Below, piece by piece: positions 25,695 to 32,983 of a stretch of DNA of 64,000 nucleotides. Below the pieces are notes generated by a model. That model was not told the origin of the DNA and searched no databases. It was given only the letters and a program-made list of their open reading frames with translations. The translations under genes and the position numbers were made by a program. The stretch lies in the NCBI GenBank assembly GCA_013138735.1, contig WTCE01000011.1, positions 1 to 64,000 of the forward strand. The letters run 5' to 3'. How positions within the stretch are numbered: position 1 is the stretch's first letter; every line of letters begins with the position of its first letter. This DNA comes from Crocinitomix sp. (GTDB lineage: Bacteria; Bacteroidota; Bacteroidia; Flavobacteriales_D; Crocinitomicaceae).

Positions 25695-26431
25695 TATTTT
25701 ATTAACTTATTTCGACCAACTTCTTTTGGATAGAGTTCCATGACTGGATCACTTTGCCAAAATTCCTTTGTGTCGATATCCAAGGCGGATAATTTTCCTT
25801 TAAAAGCGGCACCTGTATCCAAGTTCCAAACGTTTGCACGATTCCAGGGATAATCGATTCCCCATTTTGTAGTAGGTGTATGGCCAATATAAATTTCCGA
25901 GAATAACTTTAAACGATCTGGATAAGCTTCGTCCGTATCGTCAATTCTCCCATGAACCGCAACGGCCATTTCCCAAAGGGTTCTATCCCATCCATAATTA
26001 GAAGCGTAATGCTCTTTAGCCGGCCCGTGCATTGATGTGTATCCAGCATGAATAAATAATCTGTTTTTTGAATCGACATAATAGTTTTTCATTTTCATGA
26101 AAAGTGCAATATGCTCATCTTTTTGATCACTCGAATAACCTTCATAACTCATCACAGTTTCTTTTCCACCATGTTTTAGCCAGATGTGATTCTCAGTTCC
26201 CCGCGTTAGCCAATCATAACACCACGCATCATGATTACCAAAAATAAAATGACAGTTGTTCCCATAAGAAAGTTCAATTAAAAAATCAATCAATTGTGCC
26301 GATTCACTCCATCCGTCAACATAATCACCCATAAATATGAGCTCATCTTGAGACGTAACTTTTGCACGCTCTAATACTTGCTTCAAGCCTTTTAATCCTC
26401 CGTGAATATCGCCTATGGCTATGGTTCTCAT
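25694..26431 (-). CDS. PPP-family metallophosphoesterase (Ser/Thr phosphatase / ApaH-like)
   Basis: 245 residues. All PPP metal-binding motifs are visible: GDIHG (residues 7-11), GDYVD (35-39), GNHD (about 66-69), IHAGY (about 127-131) and GHTPT (about 184-188). These bind two metal ions and cleave phosphate esters, as protein phosphatases or dinucleoside polyphosphate hydrolases do. The substrate is unknown; the context suggests phosphate groups on ADP-ribose or RNA ends. It overlaps DUF4291 by one base. Confidence 0.8.
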   Translation of the reverse strand: MRTIAIGDIHGGLKGLKQVLERAKVTSQDELIFMGDYVDGWSESAQLIDFLIELSYGNNCHFIFGNHDAWCYDWLTRGTENHIWLKHGGKETVMSYEGYSSDQKDEHIALFMKMKNYYVDSKNRLFIHAGYTSMHGPAKEHYASNYGWDRTLWEMAVAVHGRIDDTDEAYPDRLKLFSEIYIGHTPTTKWGIDYPWNRANVWNLDTGAAFKGKLSALDIDTKEFWQSDPVMELYPKEVGRNKLIK

Positions 26432-26434
26432 TTG

Positions 26435-26511
26435 TTAGTATTTAGATCACTCTCCCACTGAGTCGGATCGCTATTAGTACTTGGATCGTTCGCCGTACTC
26501 ACTGTTAGATT
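26435..26511. repeat. Intergenic repeat of TTAGTATTTAGAT...CGTTCGC type
   Basis: Contains TTAGTATTTAGATCACTC and, shortly after, TTAGTACTTGGATCGTTCGC. Variants recur at 27141, 30619, 53112 and 62431 in this window. Function unknown. Confidence 0.45.
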
Positions 26512-26586
26512 TAATTTTATTTGATATTTTGGAATTCAACGCCATTTTCACCGCTTGGTAGCTCAATTCGAATCAAAAATAGCTAT

Positions 26587-27135
26587 TTATGCTGTTGTTC
26601 GAAACATAATATCTGTTCTTAACACATACTTTGTTCCCAGTTGCAAATTCTTCCCTTCATGCCTTACTTTGTGATCAAAAATTACTGCACGTCCAGCTTT
26701 CGGCTGAATATCAAATTCACGCATAAAACCAGTTGCGCCTCCCTCAAAGTCATCATTTAAGTAAATGATTAACGTTAAGAAACTCCGTTCATTTTCATCC
26801 CTTCTATGACTGCCGTCTCGGTGCATTTTGAACCTTTCACCTGGTACATATTTATAATAGCGAAACATTTCATTCAAGCCAATCGGTTTCGCTTCAGGAT
26901 ATTGGTCAATAAATGGAATTAACCTCTCCCAAATCTCATTAGCCAAATCATCATCCAACATTAAAACACGTTGATTATTTCGAACGGAAGCCATTACGGT
27001 TTGCTTGCCATTAATATTTACCTTTGCAAATTCATAACCCATCATTTCGCTTGCCTTAATGTGGAATACACATTCTTCTTCTGACAAGAAATTATCAATG
27101 ATCCAGACGTTTTCGCTTATTTGTTCTTTATACAT
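26587..27135 (-). CDS. 2-oxoglutarate/Fe(II) oxygenase, prolyl-4-hydroxylase type
   Basis: 182 residues. The Fe(II) and 2-oxoglutarate motif is in the C-terminal half: MHRDGSHR (His-x-Asp), VIFDHKVRHEGKNL (distal His) and KYVLRTDIMF (Arg binding the 2OG carboxylate). The preceding strand SFLTLIIYLNDDFEGGATGF is characteristic of the family. These enzymes hydroxylate peptide or other substrates. An oxygenase is unexpected among ADP-ribose genes; it may act independently or hydroxylate a product in the pathway. Confidence 0.8.
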   Translation of the reverse strand: MYKEQISENVWIIDNFLSEEECVFHIKASEMMGYEFAKVNINGKQTVMASVRNNQRVLMLDDDLANEIWERLIPFIDQYPEAKPIGLNEMFRYYKYVPGERFKMHRDGSHRRDENERSFLTLIIYLNDDFEGGATGFMREFDIQPKAGRAVIFDHKVRHEGKNLQLGTKYVLRTDIMFRTTA

Positions 27136-27140
27136 ATTAA

Positions 27141-27191
27141 AGTAATTAGTAGTTAGACCACATACTTCGCTCGCTTTTAGTACTTAGATTA
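27141..27191. repeat. Intergenic repeat copy
   Basis: TTAGTAGTTAGACC then CTTCGCTCGCTTTTAGTACTTAG. Related to the elements at 26435 and 30619 but degenerate. Confidence 0.4.
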
Positions 27192-27229
27192 ATTTTGCCT
27201 TGGCATTCTTAATCTTCTGGTTTGTTAGA

Positions 27230-27706
27230 TTACTCAAAATCATATACAATAGTAGAAACATTTTTATCTGATAATCTTGCCTGAATCAACGTTTCTATTT
27301 TGGACCATTTTCCTCCAGCCAAGCCACAACCTATTCTAGGTAAATGAACACTGGCTCCTATTTTATTTGCTTCAACCTGCAATTTTTCCAAACATTTGTC
27401 AACTGCATTATATCTTATGGGAGCGCCGTTACTTCCTGTTTTCACTCCATGCTGACCAATCATATTGGCAACATAAATATCTGCGGAAACTTGGATAATT
27501 TGAATATTCCCTAATTCGAAATCATTCTTTGCTCTTTCTCTATGCCATTGACGATATTCTTTTTCCGGCTCCGACCACCTTTTCGATATAGCCAAAACAA
27601 AACCTTTGCCCCAACCACCAAGGTCATTGCAAATATGACCAATCAATTTCGGCCCTTTTGCCTGTGGAGAAGTAGCATCTCCCTTTATGTATTCAATATT
27701 TCTCAT
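27230..27706 (-). CDS. Macro domain protein (ADP-ribose-1''-phosphatase / TARG1-like)
   Basis: 158 residues, a single macro domain. The opening IEYIKGDAT, the nucleotide-binding HICNDLGGWGKGFV and the second loop HLPRIGCGLAGGKW are typical of the TARG1/Poa1-type class. This class hydrolyses ADP-ribose 1''-phosphate or removes ADP-ribose from acidic residues. Its start overlaps the end of kptA by one base. KptA makes ADP-ribose 1'',2''-cyclic phosphate, so after a phosphodiesterase step a macro protein would be the natural next enzyme. Confidence 0.85.
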   Translation of the reverse strand: MRNIEYIKGDATSPQAKGPKLIGHICNDLGGWGKGFVLAISKRWSEPEKEYRQWHRERAKNDFELGNIQIIQVSADIYVANMIGQHGVKTGSNGAPIRYNAVDKCLEKLQVEANKIGASVHLPRIGCGLAGGKWSKIETLIQARLSDKNVSTIVYDFE

Positions 27707-28242
27707 TATCCAATAAACTTTGGAGGAATATGATCAATTAACCATACGCCATTTTCTGATTGATAAAATTCGAAACCTTGGGCATGCATAAACTTTGCTT
27801 CTATCTTTAAAATAATTGGTTTACCTCTTCTGGATCCAACTGCTATAGCTGTTTCCTTCGTTTCGCTTAAATGAACGTGATGACGACTTCCTTTAATCAA
27901 TCCTTTTTCACGAATGGACGCCATAAATTTCTGAACCGTTCCGTGATATAATGTGTGCGGTGGTTCAAGTGCTTTTAAATCTAAATTCACTTCAACCGAA
28001 TGGCCCTGATTGGCACATATTTTTGTTTTATCGGCATTGAAACGATACCTTTTCTTATCATTCGTTTCAACCAATTCTGTTAAACGTTCCAAATCCATTG
28101 GAATATCCTTATTATTCAATCCATTTATTAATTCATTAACGGATGCCCATCCGTTTTCATCTAATTCTATATCTAGCACTTTTGGGTTATGCCTCAGTGC
28201 AAGACTCATTAGTTTCCCTATGCTTTTCATGTTTTTAGTCAT
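27706..28242 (-). CDS. kptA: RNA 2'-phosphotransferase (Tpt1/KptA)
   Basis: 178 residues. Two lobes: an N-terminal winged-helix lobe (SIGKLMSLALRHNPKVLDIE with the conserved Arg-His; NGWASVNELI; KKRYRFNADKTKI) and a C-terminal ART-like lobe (TLYHGTVQKFMASI, IKGSRHHVHLSETKETAI, VGSRRGKPIILKI). KptA takes the 2'-phosphate from an RNA splice junction to NAD+, releasing nicotinamide and ADP-ribose 1'',2''-cyclic phosphate. In bacteria the natural substrate is unknown. It shares one base with the macro gene. Confidence 0.9.
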   Translation of the reverse strand: MTKNMKSIGKLMSLALRHNPKVLDIELDENGWASVNELINGLNNKDIPMDLERLTELVETNDKKRYRFNADKTKICANQGHSVEVNLDLKALEPPHTLYHGTVQKFMASIREKGLIKGSRHHVHLSETKETAIAVGSRRGKPIILKIEAKFMHAQGFEFYQSENGVWLIDHIPPKFIG

Positions 28243-28346
28243 TAGTAACTAGTCTTTAGTCACGAGTTTTTTTGTAATTAGTCTGTTGTTTGCCTATTTG
28301 TGATTTCCACTTTTATTCTTATTAATTAAATTTTATGATTGCTTGA

Positions 28347-29297
28347 TCAAGTCAATATCGCCTTGGCAAACCGTTCAATTAAATGTTCAATATCCTCGAA
28401 TCTGGCCAAATGTGCCCTCCAGAAATCGAATTGATTATTGCGTCCAAAATAGATTCCTGCAATTCCACCGGTGATTGCTGCGGTAGTATCTGTGTCTTCT
28501 CCTAAGTTGACGGCTTTAAGTACTGCTTCTTCATAAGAATCGGAAGAAAGCAAGGCCCATAAACTGGCCTCCAAAGAATGTAAAACATAACCTGACCCAC
28601 TTATTGAACCTCTATCCAAATCACCAATATTACCTTTTAATACGCGGTGAAATAAGTTTACTTCGGCAGTATTCATTTCATAATCAACTAAATATTTAGT
28701 CACTGTTTTTTGGGTGATTTGAAAAGCTTCTAATTTATCAAAGCCTTCAATTAATTTTATGGCATATTCCACATAAATGAAACAAGCAATAACTGACCTA
28801 GCGTGTGCATGCGTGATTGACGAAACCGCTTTAACTTTTTCAAAACGGACATTAATATCTGCTTCATTATATAAATAAAAAGCCATTGGCAAAATCCGCA
28901 TCAATGATCCGTTTCCATTACTCCACTCATCCATTCCACCACACAGCACAGGTTTTGTGCCTTTTTGTATTTCATAAATGGCTTTCCTGGTTGCCATTCC
29001 GATATCAAAAACAGAACCATGAGGCGTCCAATAGCTATGGTACTTCCAATCTGCAAATTTCGAAGCTATATCTTCTAAATCATATCCATTGCATAAACCC
29101 TCCATCAAACAAAAAGTCAATGAACTGTCATCAGACCAAGTACCCTTTGGTTGTTGATATGTTCCATATTCACGCATATCTGTCACTGGGTTTTTATCCA
29201 ATACCTCCCTGTTTGTGAATTCAACGGGAACACCCAGCGCGTCTCCTATTGCTCCTCCATAAATTCCGGCTATTATTTTCTCTTTCAATTCGGTCAT
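28347..29297 (-). CDS. ADP-ribosylglycohydrolase (ARH/DraG family)
   Basis: 316 residues. The Mg2+-binding motifs are all present: GGAIGDALGVPVEF (residues 14-27), GTWSDDSSLTFCL (about 51-63), NGNGSLMRILP (about 127-137) and GEDTDTTAAITGGIAG (about 269-284). This family cleaves ADP-ribose from arginine, serine or other acceptors, or processes related ADP-ribose compounds. It overlaps the next upstream gene by 4 bases, so they are translationally coupled. Confidence 0.9.
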   Translation of the reverse strand: MTELKEKIIAGIYGGAIGDALGVPVEFTNREVLDKNPVTDMREYGTYQQPKGTWSDDSSLTFCLMEGLCNGYDLEDIASKFADWKYHSYWTPHGSVFDIGMATRKAIYEIQKGTKPVLCGGMDEWSNGNGSLMRILPMAFYLYNEADINVRFEKVKAVSSITHAHARSVIACFIYVEYAIKLIEGFDKLEAFQITQKTVTKYLVDYEMNTAEVNLFHRVLKGNIGDLDRGSISGSGYVLHSLEASLWALLSSDSYEEAVLKAVNLGEDTDTTAAITGGIAGIYFGRNNQFDFWRAHLARFEDIEHLIERFAKAILT

Positions 29298-30118
29298 TCG
29301 GCTAACTTTTTAAAGGCACGGTATATACCTCGATCATTTCGATCTAATACTGCAAAAACAATTGTATTAAAAACTCCGTCGTATTTTGCACCAGCCTTTA
29401 GAAAGTGCAAAAAGTAATTGCACATATCCTCAGGATTATTTCTGAAAACACCACATCCCCATGCGCCTAAAATTAAATTGTCACATCCTTTTGACGCAAA
29501 TAGACCTAGCATTTTATCAATCCTTTGCAACATCACGCCTTCAACGGATTTCATTTCTTTTGGCTTATTACTGAGAATTGCGCCAATATTAACCGCTGGA
29601 CTTGTTAGCACATCCGCCAAATAAGGTTGTTCCAAAAGAGCTCCATCATCATTTTTAAAAACGACTACTTTCGGAGAATAGATCATATAATCCGAGTATA
29701 AATAGGTCTTATGTTTACGGTTGTGCTTATACATCTCTTGAAACTGATCAATTGACGGATACAAAGATGAAGAACGAGCAATGCTTTCTTCTTGCGATTG
29801 TGCGCCATTTAAAAATCCACCTCCCGGATTTTTTGCAGAGGCAAAATTGAGGACACCTAAGTTTTTTGATTTGCCAGCATAAGTAATTGCCGCATCCATA
29901 GTTGATTCATTTGTTACTTTCAGCTGCGTTGCGAAACTCTTATTCCATTCCGTTTGTTCCACAAAATCATTTAGCTGATCTGGTGTATACAATATTGCAT
30001 TTGCAATTGAAGCCGTTACTTGTTTCGCCACTTCAATTCGCTCATTGTCTTTTTCATAAAACCCCTTCTCAATAATCTGTAGGGTATTGCTGGCTATATT
30101 TATTCTTTCTTTTTTCAC
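29294..30118 (-). CDS. TIGR02452 family PARG-like macro protein
   Basis: 274 residues. The PARG catalytic loop is present: NFASAKNPGGGFLNGAQSQE followed by E-S-I-A-R-S-S-S-L-Y, with the GGG and the QEE catalytic pair. The adenine and distal loop LGAWGCGVFRNNP is near residue 225. This family corresponds to bacterial-type poly(ADP-ribose) glycohydrolase and hydrolyses ADP-ribose chains or other ADP-ribose adducts. It is coupled with the ARH gene and 11 bases from the unknown gene upstream. Confidence 0.85.
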   Translation of the reverse strand: MKKERINIASNTLQIIEKGFYEKDNERIEVAKQVTASIANAILYTPDQLNDFVEQTEWNKSFATQLKVTNESTMDAAITYAGKSKNLGVLNFASAKNPGGGFLNGAQSQEESIARSSSLYPSIDQFQEMYKHNRKHKTYLYSDYMIYSPKVVVFKNDDGALLEQPYLADVLTSPAVNIGAILSNKPKEMKSVEGVMLQRIDKMLGLFASKGCDNLILGAWGCGVFRNNPEDMCNYFLHFLKAGAKYDGVFNTIVFAVLDRNDRGIYRAFKKLAE

Positions 30119-30129
30119 TATTTAAATTT

Positions 30130-30615
30130 TTAATCTTCCCAAACGGCTAAACATTTTTTTTCTTGCCAAAACTTTTCCAAAGTCATTTTAGGATTTCCTA
30201 TTACTTTAATTGTTAATGGGCTAAGGCGCACACTAATTTTATGCGATCGGCTGCCAAAAGTGCCAATATCTACTACTTCCTTGCCTTCTAACTTTAATTC
30301 ATGCCGTTCTAAATATTTCATGATCGCCGGCACTTGCAAATCAACTCCACCGGTTAATTTTGAATGCGGATTGTCTAATTTTTTGGCGGTTTCAATTAAT
30401 TCTTTCAAATCAGCTGGATGTGCAATAAAATGAGCCTTGTAACTTTCATAATAAACACTTTCTAGCGCATCCATTTGTGAAACAAACTCACCTTCAATCG
30501 TATAACCTATCATCCAATTTTCATCATATTTTTTATCCCATTCGCGTTGCCTTTTCTCCCTTTGTTTTAGGTTGCCGGCTTTGCCAATTTTACGTTCTAC
30601 TATTTCCCAGCTCAT
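30130..30615 (-). CDS. Protein of unknown function in the ADP-ribose island
   Basis: 161 residues. N-terminus is basic and helical (KAGNLKQREKRQREWDKKYD), the middle contains YVYESYKAHFIAHPADLKEL-type segments, and the C-terminal part forms a compact domain (VDIGTFGSRSHKISVRLSPL, TLEKFWQEKKCLAVWED). No signal peptide. I do not recognise the family. It lies 11 bases before the PARG gene and overlaps the next gene upstream by 4 bases, so it is part of the operon and a candidate new component. Confidence 0.65.
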   Translation of the reverse strand: MSWEIVERKIGKAGNLKQREKRQREWDKKYDENWMIGYTIEGEFVSQMDALESVYYESYKAHFIAHPADLKELIETAKKLDNPHSKLTGGVDLQVPAIMKYLERHELKLEGKEVVDIGTFGSRSHKISVRLSPLTIKVIGNPKMTLEKFWQEKKCLAVWED

Positions 30616-31049
30616 TTTTCTTTAGTATTTAGATCGTTCGCTACGCTCTCTGTTAGTAATTTATCCAATAGACTATGAACACCAGATTCAAACTTCTCTC
30701 CAAAGAATACTTTTACAATCTCTATTTTTCCGATTATATTTTCGTTAAATGTTTTCATTTGCTCTGCAGGCACCCACAACTCATTATGATGCTTGTCACC
30801 AACATTTTCTACTTTAAAAGACGCCGCATATTCAGCATTTACGTTAAACTTCGTTACAAGTCCTACATATCCAGAAAATTCATCTTTCGTATTCCAATCA
30901 AGCGCAATATTTTCTGCGTAAGCCTGATTTAGAACAGGATAAAAAATCGGTTGCCAATCTAATCGTGGAGGAAAAGCATCAAAGTTTAATTCCTCAATGA
31001 GAATTAATTCTCCTTTACCTATTGGTCGATATAATGTTTGTGTTTTCAT
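30612..31049 (-). CDS. Small protein of the 'ADP-ribosylation/crystallin J1' type
   Basis: 145 residues from ATG 31049 (MKTQTLYRPIGKGELILIEE); the longer frame from 31145 adds sequence without family character. The core pattern is FPPRLDWQPIFYPVLNQAYA, DWNTKDEFSGYVGLVTKF and HNELWVPAEQMKTFNENIIG. I recall relatives labelled ADP-ribosylation/crystallin J1, a label from genomic context; the activity is unknown. The last 14 codons coincide with the intergenic repeat (30619-30660), so its C-terminal tail has been extended by repeat sequence. It shares 4 bases with the next gene downstream. Confidence 0.7.
   Translation of the reverse strand: MKTQTLYRPIGKGELILIEELNFDAFPPRLDWQPIFYPVLNQAYAENIALDWNTKDEFSGYVGLVTKFNVNAEYAASFKVENVGDKHHNELWVPAEQMKTFNENIIGKIEIVKVFFGEKFESGVHSLLDKLLTESVANDLNTKEK
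30619..30660. repeat. Intergenic repeat copy inside coding sequence
   Basis: TTAGTATTTAGATCGTTCGC then TACGCTCTCTGTTAGTAA. It forms the last codons of the preceding-strand gene, giving the tail LTESVANDLNTKEK. Same family as 26435, 27141 and 62431. Confidence 0.5.
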
Positions 31050-31197
31050 TTCTTTTAGTGTTTGTCTATAAAGTACGATTTCGGCGTTACGCTTGCCCAT
31101 AAATCGTTCATTTACAAATGTAAACTCACAATTTCTGGACTGCACCAGCCTTGAATTCGAACTATCTAGCTCAAACTCCTGACTCTATAGACAGATT

Positions 31198-31743
31198 CTA
31201 TTTAAGCTTATCTCTTACTTCCATTAATGCAAAACCTAATAAGTTTTGGCCTCTCCACATCAATGGATTTTGAGCTTTTTCGTTATCCTTTCCCATTCCA
31301 ATTCCCCAAATTCGATCCCGTGGACTTGCTTCAACAATTGTTCTTTTTCCAGTTTTAATCAAATACTCTTTCAACTCTATATGTTGCTTAAACTTATGTA
31401 AGTTTCCATCTATCACAATTTGAAACTTGTGCTGATCCCATATATCAGCGTCAAAATTATTTACTTTGCGTCCTAGCGCTTTTGCTTGCATTGGTGCCCC
31501 AACGGTTAATACTTCTTTAGCTATTTCTTGATCAGCAAACAAAATTGCTTTTTGATACATCATCCAATGTTCAGCAGTACGAAATACATTTCCGTCTACT
31601 TCAAAAGATGCCTTCCACCATTGACTAAAACAAGTAGCCGAAACCGACCCATCCTTGCTTGGTTGATGTCCCCAAAAGAAGAGGTACTTTATTCTTTCTC
31701 CTTTTTGGAATTGTTCTTTTAATATTTCTAGACTGTATTTCAT
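31198..31743 (-). CDS. NADAR domain protein (YbiA/DUF1768)
   Basis: 181 residues. Signature NADAR motifs: YLFFWGHQ near the start, FSQWWKASFEVDG, VFRTAEHWMMYQKAILF, and the end ASPRDRIWGIGMG with MWRGQNLLGFALMEV. NADAR proteins are N-glycosidases; YbiA acts on toxic riboflavin intermediates and other members remove ADP-ribose from guanine bases. As the first gene of the operon it has a good promoter (31768-31798) overlapped by a candidate NrtR operator. Confidence 0.9.
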   Translation of the reverse strand: MKYSLEILKEQFQKGERIKYLFFWGHQPSKDGSVSATCFSQWWKASFEVDGNVFRTAEHWMMYQKAILFADQEIAKEVLTVGAPMQAKALGRKVNNFDADIWDQHKFQIVIDGNLHKFKQHIELKEYLIKTGKRTIVEASPRDRIWGIGMGKDNEKAQNPLMWRGQNLLGFALMEVRDKLK

Positions 31744-31751
31744 TTCTTATA

Positions 31752-31770
31752 TTGTGTAATTTGGACACAA
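31752..31770. promoter_or_regulatory. Candidate NrtR operator, NADAR promoter
   Basis: TTGTGT-N7-ACACAA, perfect 6-base arms. It overlaps the -7 element of the promoter for the NADAR operon, so a bound repressor would block RNA polymerase. A similar site overlaps the regulator's own promoter (32571). Confidence 0.6.
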
Positions 31771-31798
31771 ATATAGATTAAGAAAATAGAATGAACAA
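31768..31798 (-). promoter_or_regulatory. Promoter of the ADP-ribose operon
   Basis: Read on the minus strand: TTG (31796-31798), 20 bases, then TATATTTG (31775-31768). This matches the phylum's consensus. The ATG of the NADAR gene is 24 bases downstream of the element. Confidence 0.65.
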
Positions 31799-31804
31799 AT
31801 TATT

Positions 31805-31823
31805 ATGTGTTTATTTTACACAA
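31805..31823. promoter_or_regulatory. Second candidate NrtR-type operator
   Basis: ATGTGT-N7-ACACAA, one arm with a single mismatch to the 31752 site. It lies just upstream of the -33 element, so the two sites may allow cooperative binding. Confidence 0.4.
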
Positions 31824-31880
31824 ATAGATATTTTTATCTCAAAACTAGTCCATTAAAATTGTCAGAAAGGCTCACTATAC

Positions 31881-32561
31881 CTATACTTCAAAGCTCATTC
31901 CATTCTTTTTAAGCTCGAAATATTTTTTCTGATTGAATCTAAATAAAGAACCCGGACGACCTTTACCCTGCGAAATTTTCTCGTCTAACTCTTCCAAAAT
32001 ATTTAATACCAAGAATTTTTTCTTGAAGTTACGGCGGTCGATAGACATGCCATAAACAGTTTCGTAAAGCTTGTGCAAATCAGAAAATGGAAATTTTTCT
32101 CCCAATAGCTCAAAACCAATTGGTTCATAAGAAATTTTACCTCTTAGGCGCTCAAGAGCCACGTCTAAAATAGTATCATGATCAAATGCCAACGCAGGTA
32201 AGTCAGCCACATTAAACCATTGTGCTTCTTCCGCATCAGTGTCTGCAAAAAGCTCGAAATTATTTGGATTAACTAATCCATAATAAGCAACTGTAACCAC
32301 CCTGTTTCTTGGGTCACGCCCAGGTTTACCAAAAGTATAAAGCTGCTCTAAGTAATTGACATGAACACCCGTTTCTTCATTCAACTCACGCTCAACAGCA
32401 GTTTCTAGAGATTCATTCTCCAATACCAATCCGCCTGGAATAGCCCATTGTCCTTGAAAGGGATCAAATTTCCTTTTTATTAATAAAACAGATAAACCCT
32501 GTTTAGAATCGTAACCAAAAACTACGGCGTCCACACTTAATCGAATTGTAGGTTTACTCAT
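31881..32561 (-). CDS. NUDIX regulator, NrtR type
   Basis: 226 residues. N-terminal NUDIX domain with GGLVLENESLETAVERELNE then ETGV (Nudix box residues about 43-66, all catalytic Glu present). The C-terminal 90 residues have the wHTH pattern of NrtR-type regulators (FPFSDLHKLYETVYGMSIDR, KKFLVLNILEEL, then GRPGSLFRFNQKKYFEL). NrtR proteins repress NAD genes and release DNA on binding ADP-ribose. The intact box also suggests possible hydrolase activity. It is transcribed in the same direction as, and upstream of, the island, with matching palindromes at both promoters. Confidence 0.85.
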   Translation of the reverse strand: MSKPTIRLSVDAVVFGYDSKQGLSVLLIKRKFDPFQGQWAIPGGLVLENESLETAVERELNEETGVHVNYLEQLYTFGKPGRDPRNRVVTVAYYGLVNPNNFELFADTDAEEAQWFNVADLPALAFDHDTILDVALERLRGKISYEPIGFELLGEKFPFSDLHKLYETVYGMSIDRRNFKKKFLVLNILEELDEKISQGKGRPGSLFRFNQKKYFELKKNGMSFEV

Positions 32562-32570
32562 AATTTTATT

Positions 32571-32589
32571 TTGTGTAATTTATACAATA
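32571..32589. promoter_or_regulatory. Candidate NrtR operator, own promoter
   Basis: TTGTGT-N7-ACAATA, like the 31752 site but with two mismatches in one arm. It overlaps the -7 element of the regulator gene, which suggests autoregulation. Confidence 0.5.
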
Positions 32590-32614
32590 ATAAGGAGAAT
32601 GTTTGAATTTGCAA
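32585..32614 (-). promoter_or_regulatory. Promoter of the NUDIX regulator gene
   Basis: On the minus strand: TTG (32614-32612), 19 bases, then TATTATTG (32592-32585), one mismatch from TAnnTTTG. The ATG is 23 bases downstream. Confidence 0.45.
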
Positions 32615-32734
32615 TTTTTCAATGTTCAATTATGAAATATGCGAACGATTTAGAAATATTCATAATTACATGAAACATTAATTCAAATTGTATTGACCAT
32701 TGTTAATTGATGAAAGCTTAGTACAAGGCGCTAC

Positions 32735-32900
32735 CGCGAGATTATATCTCGTGTGTACCTCAACTTTCCAAACTCAATTGAATTACAGATTTTACGCAAT
32801 TTCAAATTTATGAACGCACTCCAAAAAATAAATTAATAATAGTCATTAGAATTACATAAGGAACTTGCGATTTGACCGAACCACGAGATACAATCTCGCG
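32735..32900. repeat. Inverted pair of REP-like palindromes (possible MITE/BIME)
   Basis: 32735-32753 reads CGCGAGATTATATCTCGTG and 32882-32900 is its near-perfect reverse complement (CACGAGATACAATCTCGCG); each also folds on itself with CGAGAT/ATCTCG arms. The two stand in opposite orientation about 128 bases apart. Such pairs are typical of REP elements mobilised by RAYT transposases, known from this phylum, but no RAYT gene is in the window. The stretch between holds no gene. Confidence 0.5.
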
Positions 32901-32983
32901 GCAGCGGTCGGTTTATTAGGAGTTGTTATTGTCTATTCATCAAAGTTGACTGTTATTTCACAATTGTTAATTAATTTAGAAGC

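Noticed and set aside
31050-31145. 32-residue N-terminal extension of the crystallin-J1-type protein
   Set aside because: The conserved family start TLYRPIG begins right after the ATG at 31049.
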